Assembly: GCA_964540755.1 (NCBI GenBank)
Contig: CAZIOB010000192.1
Location: 1 to 36,067 of the forward strand
DNA from: JAAYJR01 sp964540755
GTDB taxonomy: Bacteria > Bacteroidota > Bacteroidia > Bacteroidales > Prolixibacteraceae
Direction of reading: 5' to 3'
DNA: 36,067 bases
The position numbers and the translations under genes are program-made. Under the pieces are notes generated by a model that searched no databases, was not told where the DNA came from, and worked only from the letters and a program-made list of their open reading frames with translations. This document shows positions 34,281 through 36,067 of this stretch, one piece after another. Within the stretch, counting starts at the first letter, position 1; every line of letters starts with the position of its first letter.

Positions 34281-35915
34281 TTAAGAAATTAAAATCCTTC
34301 TATTCCGGCGTAAATTCAATCTGTTTTTGCTTTCATCCAACTTCAAATAATTTATACCGTCGGTAATAAGAAATATACAATAAAAAAATATAAAAAATGA
34401 ACTCCCCATATGCGATTCAAAATTTGAATCGGCAAAATTTGCGAAAAACATGAATACAAGGAACAGGAGAAAAAGCAGGTCATGATATCTCTTTTTCAAA
34501 ATTATCGGAAAGATCAATAAAAACATTATTATAAGAAAACCTGTAATCCCGAATTTGACCATATAATTCAGATACTGATTATGAGAAGATGCATAGTGCT
34601 CTTTATTCAATCTTGAATTATTTGCAATATATGCTTTTTCAAACTCCTCCTTCCAGCTTGCTGTCCCGACACCAAACCAAAAATTATGTTTGATGATGGA
34701 GCAGGCTGCCCTGGCATACTCAATTCTCTGAGATAATGAATGATCATTGGCATAACCAGTTTTGGAGTAAACATAAAACTCCCACACTGTTTGATATATC
34801 CTCGGATAAAGGGAAAATTTTTTATTTTGATATATTACATTAGCAATTCCATTTTCAATATTTCTTATATCAGTTTCATTAAGATTCCTGACTCCCTGTG
34901 CATCTTTTCTTAATCCTATAGAAGTCAAATACCTTACAAGGGTTGAATGAACGGGGAATCCATTTTTGCCTGTAGAGTCGTATTTATATTCAGATATTTT
35001 ATTCCATTCCTCACGCAACTCCTTTTCACACACATATAGATAAACATACCTTCCGTTTTCCACCATCGGATTGTCAAAATCATGATTATATATATTGCCC
35101 TGCCCTGTCTTGTGTTCAATTGATTTATAATCAATTTTTTCAAAATCATAAAATTTAATTATTACCCATGAAACATAAGCAACAGGTAAACTGATCAGGA
35201 ATATTGCAAAGGCCATTAGAATTTTTTTTGTTTTTCCCCTGGCTTGTGAAATTGTAAAAAAAATAAAAAAAAGCATACTTGTTATCAGGATGAATATCCC
35301 GGTAAGAGAATGCTGAAATAGAATAAAGGCAAATAAATATATTGCTGTGATGATTAAGAAACCCAGGTAAAAATTATTCAATTTATTATAATTTGTATAA
35401 ATGATCATTATAAAAAACCAAAAGGCCAGTACTAATTGGAAACTGAATCTTATATGCGATATAAGGCTGATATTACGTATATCTGTGGCAGCTGCAGAAT
35501 TGAAAATATTATATCTGATCAGGGCAACCACTGTTGCTATTATTACAGCAATTGAAAAAAACTGGAAAAGAAATCGTTTTTGTGTTCCTGAGATATCTTT
35601 GCCAAAAATAAAAGCCAGCGGGATTATCAGAAAAAAAAGACTTTTTCTAAGGTCATACAGTGAGGCTGCCCAATTGTTAAAAAAAACAGCGCTAAAAAAA
35701 TAAATCAGATATATGGCAGGTAAAAAAAGCAACACCCTGTTTTTTCTTAACCTTCTGAGTTTATTCGATAAATTATCCTCCGCCAGTGCAGTAAAAAGTA
35801 ACACCCCACTTCCAACTGAAACCAGCGCTTCCGAAAAAGGAATCACACCAACGAAAAAAAGAAGAGCAATAAAGAACCAGTTATTATTCTTTATAAATCT
35901 GATAAGTTTACTCAT
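34281..35915 (-). CDS. O-antigen ligase/polymerase family membrane protein
   Basis: A 544-residue inner-membrane protein with about a dozen hydrophobic segments and one long hydrophilic loop (about 256-435). The short motif HNQYLNYMVKFG (H445-N446-Q447) after GVGTASW is typical of the Wzy/WaaL O-antigen ligase family. WaaL joins O-antigen to lipid A core; Wzy polymerises repeat units; the family cannot be split by eye. No polysaccharide genes flank it, and the rRNA operon end lies directly upstream on the same strand. Confidence 0.82.
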   Translation of the reverse strand: MSKLIRFIKNNNWFFIALLFFVGVIPFSEALVSVGSGVLLFTALAEDNLSNKLRRLRKNRVLLFLPAIYLIYFFSAVFFNNWAASLYDLRKSLFFLIIPLAFIFGKDISGTQKRFLFQFFSIAVIIATVVALIRYNIFNSAAATDIRNISLISHIRFSFQLVLAFWFFIMIIYTNYNKLNNFYLGFLIITAIYLFAFILFQHSLTGIFILITSMLFFIFFTISQARGKTKKILMAFAIFLISLPVAYVSWVIIKFYDFEKIDYKSIEHKTGQGNIYNHDFDNPMVENGRYVYLYVCEKELREEWNKISEYKYDSTGKNGFPVHSTLVRYLTSIGLRKDAQGVRNLNETDIRNIENGIANVIYQNKKFSLYPRIYQTVWEFYVYSKTGYANDHSLSQRIEYARAACSIIKHNFWFGVGTASWKEEFEKAYIANNSRLNKEHYASSHNQYLNYMVKFGITGFLIIMFLLIFPIILKKRYHDLLFLLFLVFMFFANFADSNFESHMGSSFFIFFYCIFLITDGINYLKLDESKNRLNLRRNRRILIS

Positions 35916-35968
35916 TTATAAGGTGTTTTGAAACAAACGGCCGTATTATAAAAGTTATTGTCTCCTTC

Positions 35969-36002
35969 AAAAAAAAGAGCCCGTGCTCGGATGAACACAG
36001 GC
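35969..36002 (-). terminator. Rho-independent terminator of the rRNA operon
   Basis: On the minus strand a 10-bp hairpin (positions 36002-35979, two G-U pairs, 4-base loop) is followed by a run of T, seen as A at 35969-35976. It lies about 12 bases beyond the 5S rRNA end and ends the operon before the O-antigen ligase gene. Confidence 0.85.
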
Positions 36003-36013
36003 CCAATATAAAT

Positions 36014-36067
36014 TCGGCAGCGGCCTACTCTCCCACTTTTACGCAGTACCATCGGCGCTGGCGGGCT
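36014..36067 (-). rRNA. rrf: 5S ribosomal RNA, 3' part (truncated by window edge)
   Basis: The minus strand reads GCGCCGATGGTACTGCG followed by GTGGGAGAGTAGG and a closing GCCGC, the 3' half of bacterial 5S rRNA. Only the last 50 or so bases are in the window; the rest, with 23S and 16S presumably before it, lies to the right. The exact 3' end is estimated. Confidence 0.88.

Overview
The window looks like chromosomal DNA from an AT-rich member of the Bacteroidota, probably order Bacteroidales or Marinilabiliales. The signs are a GldF-GldG fusion, an UpxY-type NusG paralogue, several TAnnTTTG -7 promoter boxes, little sign of Shine-Dalgarno sequences, many lipoprotein signal peptides, and three sulfatases in a row. 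It is mostly housekeeping and envelope genes with a sugar-degrading accessory part. No integrase, transposase, CRISPR array, tRNA or phage gene is visible. A 5S rRNA 3' end on the minus strand touches the right edge.

Layout. 1-9,600: a polyol-phosphate dehydrogenase (-) diverges from a GH106-like lipoprotein glycosidase (+). An ADP-forming acyl-CoA synthetase (-) then diverges from a universal stress protein (+). A FucP/GluP-type sugar transporter follows and ends at a perfect hairpin terminator. 9,823-17,227: an UpxY/NusG paralogue is translationally coupled to tex. Next come a small acidic protein (-), an AGCS Na+/amino-acid symporter and mutS2. 17,276-19,576 (-): dnaN, a DnaQ-like exonuclease and a 5' fragment of a fumarylacetoacetate-hydrolase-family gene that stops next to the end of mutS2. 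19,747-24,431 (-): surE, a small membrane protein, lpxB and fused gldFG form an operon-like run. 24,664-25,482 (+): a Mut7-C/ubiquitin-like protein. 25,541-31,240 (-): three sulfatases preceded by a sugar-binding lipoprotein that has no transporter. 31,408-33,286 (-): maf, kdsC and a DUF2520 protein are packed tightly. 33,403-36,067 (-): an exported Fe/Mn superoxide dismutase, an O-antigen ligase-like membrane protein, then the rRNA operon end.

How it fits together. The GH106-like enzyme, three sulfatases, sugar transporter and sugar-binding lipoprotein point to use of sulfated, possibly rhamnose-containing polysaccharides, but no SusC/SusD pair is present. lpxB, kdsC and the O-antigen ligase serve lipopolysaccharide synthesis. 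dnaN, the exonuclease and mutS2 serve DNA replication and repair.

No clearly new multi-gene system was recognised. The observations most worth following are: a structured repeat with paired base changes in two copies (18-55, 9671-9703); a nearly identical promoter plus short leader in front of three unrelated genes; the truncated FAH-family gene at the mutS2 junction; the upxY-tex coupling; and extra extramembrane domains in two transporters.
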